The notes beneath the pieces were generated by a model. That model ran no database searches. It worked only from the letters and a program-made list of their open reading frames with translations, and was not told the DNA's origin. From Brachionus rotundiformis (lineage: Eukaryota > Rotifera > Eurotatoria > Ploima > Brachionidae), in the NCBI GenBank assembly GCA_016802295.1, contig JAESIW010000199.1, forward strand, positions 1-23,062: a stretch of DNA of 23,062 nt, read 5' to 3'. Numbering within the stretch: the stretch's first letter is position 1; each line of letters begins with the position of its first letter. Shown here one piece after another: positions 19,790 through 23,062 of the stretch. Position numbers and translations under genes: made by a program.

Positions 19790-21051
19790 TTAAGAAGAGG
19801 AGTCTTTTTTCTTTCGAATGGAGCCACCACTCTGGCTTGACGAACGTTTGTGACCAATGGATCCGGGCTCGTTGGAAACATAGTCTTAAAATCAAAAAAA
19901 AATTAATTTTCTATTTGAGAAAAAATTTTCTGATCTGAATTACCTTGCTGAAGCCATCTGACCTGAGTTGCCGGACCATAGCCTTTTTCGTTTTTGGCCG
20001 CTATACGGAACAAAATGGCCGGCTTGGCGCTCAAATCAACATAAGCTTTGGTCAACACTTCCGCGCTAACTACACAATTTGGCTCTGCGCCGCAATAAAT
20101 TTGCGTAAAGCACAAATCTTGGCTGGTGTTTGATGGTGAGCTTGTGCTGTTCTTGGCCTTGGTTTGCAAATACACAGAGTATTCTGTAATGTTGGTGCCC
20201 AATTCTTGGTCTTCTGGTGGCTCCCAGAATATTTGCGCCGCTTGGCCCATCTTGGTTATTTTTATGTTAGATGGAGCGCCTGGAAAGCCTGGCTGACACG
20301 TAAAAAACGCCGCCTGCTCGCTCCACGGACCCCTGCCACACGAGTTTATGCCTGCTACCCGAAATTTGTAAGCAGTATTAGCCTCTAGTCTACGCTTAAT
20401 CAAATTATTGTCTACGCCAATGTTTGTGTTATTCTTTTCGAATTGGTCCATTAAAAATTGTGATGTATTGTTGACAAAGTAGTCTGTGACCAAACAAGTA
20501 AGCTCTTTGGTTATGCATACATCGTGCCATTGGCTTTGCTCGCCAGGACTGAGCAAGTTTGGCGTTGGACTACTCTTGACCATGTTTGAGATGAGATTTG
20601 TTTGATTGTCCATTATTTGTTCATTAGTGCCGTCCAACTGATCGCCAGGGTTCAATTTTTTGGCATCTTGTATCTGTATTGAATTAACAGTGCTGCTCAC
20701 TTGACGACTTATGTCACTCAAATTAACACTCTTGATAGTTGGTATGTTAAAATTGCTTAGGTTAGCATGGGTCATTGATGTGCTCGCTTGGCTATTGTTG
20801 TTGTTATGAATTATCTGAATTGTTTGATTTGGTTTATTTGTGGTAACAAAGTTGTTGTTTTTGATTATTACGGCTGGCTTGTTGGCCAGCGATGACGATG
20901 TTATGATGTTTGGCTTGATTATGTTCGAGTTTAGGCCTGTGTTTACGCTTGGTCTATTCAGACCGCCTTGGCTCATATTTATAACCTGAGGTATTTTGTT
21001 TGTTTGAGTCGAGACCAGTTTTACCACTGTCGGATTTGCATTTGTCTTAAT
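19790..21051 (-). CDS. HCFC1: host cell factor (HCF), C-terminal part with fibronectin type III repeats; 5' part off window
   Basis: Two exons on the minus strand: 21051-19944 (acceptor gaatag) and 19884-19790, joined G|AC in frame over a 59-bp GT-AG intron. About 400 residues are visible. An Asn/Ser/Thr-rich linker is followed by two FN3 modules with hallmark stretches AYKFRVAGINSCGRGPWSE, CQPGFPGAPS, IFWEPPED and RIAAKNEKGYGPATQVRWL; these match animal HCF-1/HCF-2 nearly word for word. The last exon adds a 31-residue basic tail (GHKRSSS, IRKKKD), a likely nuclear localisation signal. Known role: chromatin-bound coregulator linking transcription factors to SET1/MLL and other histone-modifying complexes. 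The N-terminal Kelch propeller is not found in the 2 kb upstream, so it lies beyond a long intron or the window edge. Confidence 0.93.
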
Positions 21052-21976
21052 CTATTCAAATTAAAACAGTTAATTAATTGATTATTTTTATTTTTATTAG
21101 TTTATTTGGTCACATTTCATTTTTACCAAATTCTAAACTTTTTTGACATTTAAAATTTATTTAGTAGAAAAATTAAGAATTTATAATTTAATCTTCTAAT
21201 TTCTTGAATAAGGCTTTTATAAAATTATCTATTCAATTCAAATATATCAAGAGTCTCATCTTTTTCCAGGATATTCACTATCAAATACTTAATACTAGCA
21301 TAGGTACATTGGATATTTAGGGTAAATCGTATTCAGGACATGGTAGCTAAAAGCTTAAACAAATCTGACTCTGATCCATTAAGAATGATTCGCACAGCAC
21401 TCTCCAGATATCATCTTGAGTTTACCACAAATTAATTCTGAAAGTGGTTTAATCTTTTTTCTTCACCTGTTTTACCAGATTTAAAAAGGCATAATAAATT
21501 CGCTATTAATGAACCAAGCTAATATTGAGACATTATGGAAATCAATCTAGATAAATTTTTCAGTAAATAGCCGAGTTACTGCCATGGCTTCAAAGAAGCT
21601 TGACCAAATAGAGTCGTAGTAGTTAGTAACAAAAACTTTACGATTAAATACAATACATTTAGAAGAGAATCATTTGGAACTTTGGTCAAGAATGAAAGCA
21701 GCCCGGAAAAAAACCCTAATTGTCCATTCTTAAAATCAAGTTTAAAAAATAAATCAAAAAATAAATATTTTTTAAAATTGAATATCTTTGATATAAAATT
21801 AAAGAATTTTTTTTACCAACCACTATACTTATTGACCAGTTAGTTAATTTACTTCCTTAATTAAACTTTGTTTTAGCTAGGCCATGTTTAGAAAGAAGGG
21901 AAGCTCTTAAATGGACTACACATGATGAGAGACAGAAATATGGCGACTCAATCCAGCTACATAAGAGTTGAGCTAA

Positions 21977-22153
21977 CACACAGTAACCAACATATGTCTT
22001 TACAGTCCAGCAGGTTGGGAATGTTCAGTACTACATAACTTTTTTACTAATAGAACAGCTGATTCCTGGAGAGCACTTGACAATAAAACTGTCAGTAGAT
22101 TAAATACATTTAAAAATAGAATAGATAAATTTTTAAATAATTTGGCAAGTTAA
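21977..22153 (+). mobile_element. degenerate C-terminal end of a non-LTR retrotransposon reverse transcriptase ORF
   Basis: A 58-codon frame ends FFTNRTADSWRAL, then a segment with LNTFKNRIDKFLNNLAS and a stop. The FF-x-NR-x5-W and LNTFKNR-x-D pattern is the usual extreme C-terminus of CR1/L2/Jockey-type endonuclease-RT proteins found in many invertebrates. The preceding frame is broken by a stop at 21974, and no RT catalytic motif is visible upstream, so this is an old, 5'-truncated or decayed copy. It lies antisense within sequence upstream of HCF. Confidence 0.65.
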
Positions 22154-22822
22154 GGCGAGACTGTAGACTGTCTCCTGTTCTTATACTCCTACAAATCTTA
22201 TATTAGCTATTCATTCTTCTTAATGATCCTTAATAAGCTACAAATTCAATGATCATGCCCAAAATTCCTAAAAAAGATAAAGCTATTTTTCCAAACCATG
22301 CATACTAGAATACTTTATCAGGGTTGCAAAGATAAAAAAGCATCTCCTTCTTGGACGGAGGCTCCCATTTGAGACAGGGTGGATCATCTAGGTCGCAATT
22401 TTACCCCGTCGAGACCGCTTGCCCAACTTTTTGAACCCAGAGCCCTCTGATACTATGCAAAAATAGATTTAATTCAAAACTGATGAACAAACAATTTTTG
22501 TCTTATTTTAATTGGATTTTCATTCTTAATTCTTAACATAGCCTACTAGGCACTTTTTCGTGATTCCTCAATATCTATTTGAAGCAATAATATTTAACTT
22601 TTTTTTTAATTAGAAAGATAAAATCTACATAATTCATAAAAGATTGATTTGTATCAAAATATGTCCAAAAGATGAGTCAAAATGACACGAACAGCAGTGG
22701 CAACAATAATAATGTTGACCATTGAAGTTACTTATTTGTCTGAAGGTCAAAAACTGGTTTGTAAAATATGAACCAGTTGGTGCCATGCACGTGCAAGTCA
22801 CATTTGGCCAGTGCAAAAGTTC

Positions 22823-23015
22823 TTAACACTAGAAGCACCAAGGTGTCAAAATGACTCTTTGATTTTTTTAGTTATAATTCAATAGTCTGAGAAGATTATA
22901 ACTTGAAGTTGTAAAGTTAAAAATTTTATATTAACATATTTTCATGATGCTTTATTTTTTTAAATTGACTATATACTACTAGAAGCGCCAAAAAGAGTCA
23001 AATGACTCTGAACAC
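22823..23015 (+). mobile_element. possible terminal region of a piggyBac-type DNA transposon
   Basis: At 22823 a TTAA is followed at once by cactagaagcaccaaggtgt and caaaatgactc. A second direct copy, actagaagcgccaaaaagag then tcaaatgactct, lies about 150 bp further on (near 22979-23010). TTAA target sites and subterminal repeats are features of piggyBac elements, and I recall actagaagcgcc-type ends from such elements. No transposase is seen, and the opposite end would lie beyond the window. It could be a MITE. Confidence 0.4.
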
Positions 23016-23062
23016 CCCAAAACGTGTTAAGTATCAAATTCGCCTTCGCAACAAAAATAAAA

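Larger units (their letters stand above)
21052..23062. other. probable HCF intron with transposon debris
   Basis: No HCF Kelch exon is recognisable. The region contains the retrotransposon tail and piggyBac-like end listed separately, plus a GC-rich patch at about 22340-22450 that I cannot assign. Confidence 0.45.

Noticed and set aside
19945..20388. Plus-strand open frames opposite HCF
   Set aside because: Antisense to clear HCF fibronectin III sequence.
22634..22816. 60-codon minus-strand Cys-rich frame
   Set aside because: Simple-sequence origin (GTT/CAA-rich) and no splice or homology support.

Overview
The window is nuclear DNA of an AT-rich invertebrate animal. The evidence is multi-exon genes with very short introns (about 45-85 bp), eukaryotic 5S rRNA and tRNA genes, and animal-specific genes (dystroglycan, DEG/ENaC channel, HCF). 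The base composition, compact introns and style of the DEG/ENaC and CYP4 genes look to me like a monogonont rotifer such as Brachionus. That assignment is an impression, not a demonstration.

Layout, left to right. (1) 1-2656, minus strand: a membrane-anchored GH31 alpha-glucosidase in nine exons, with its 3' end off the window. (2) 3376-4386: a 1,011-bp cassette carrying a 5S rRNA gene, a tRNA-Lys(TTT) gene and a small structured element transcribable in the opposite direction. (3) 4540-6350, plus: a CYP4-type cytochrome P450 with one in-frame stop before the heme-binding loop. (4) 6715-7770, plus: a two-exon NADPH-dependent reductase of the extended SDR family (dihydroflavonol-reductase-like). 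(5) 8563-9573: the same cassette in reverse orientation, so the P450 and SDR genes lie between near-identical inverted arms. (6) 9607-11013, minus: a DEG/ENaC sodium channel in one exon. (7) 11099-11191, minus: an orphan terminal exon. (8) 11361-13740, minus: a short three-exon dystroglycan without a mucin region. (9) 13741-16834: gene-free AT-rich DNA. (10) 16835-17740: a third, more diverged copy of the cassette. (11) 18521-18993: a GC-rich block bounded by two direct repeats, probably a transposon fragment. (12) 19192-19262, minus: tRNA-Gly(GCC). (13) 19790-21051, minus: the last two coding exons of host cell factor (HCF). (14) 21052-23062: upstream HCF sequence, probably intron, holding a retrotransposon tail and what looks like the end of a piggyBac-type transposon.

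The protein genes do not form one pathway. P450 and SDR are neighbouring oxidoreductases on the same strand and might both act on xenobiotics or lipids, but nothing here proves it. The most unusual part is the 5S/tRNA-Lys cassette: three copies, two of them near-identical inverted arms around the P450-SDR pair. Each copy also holds a 77-nt block that folds into nested stems and ends in a T-run in the divergent orientation, a candidate unannotated Pol III transcript. All exon boundaries were derived by eye from reading frame, splice dinucleotides and family knowledge.
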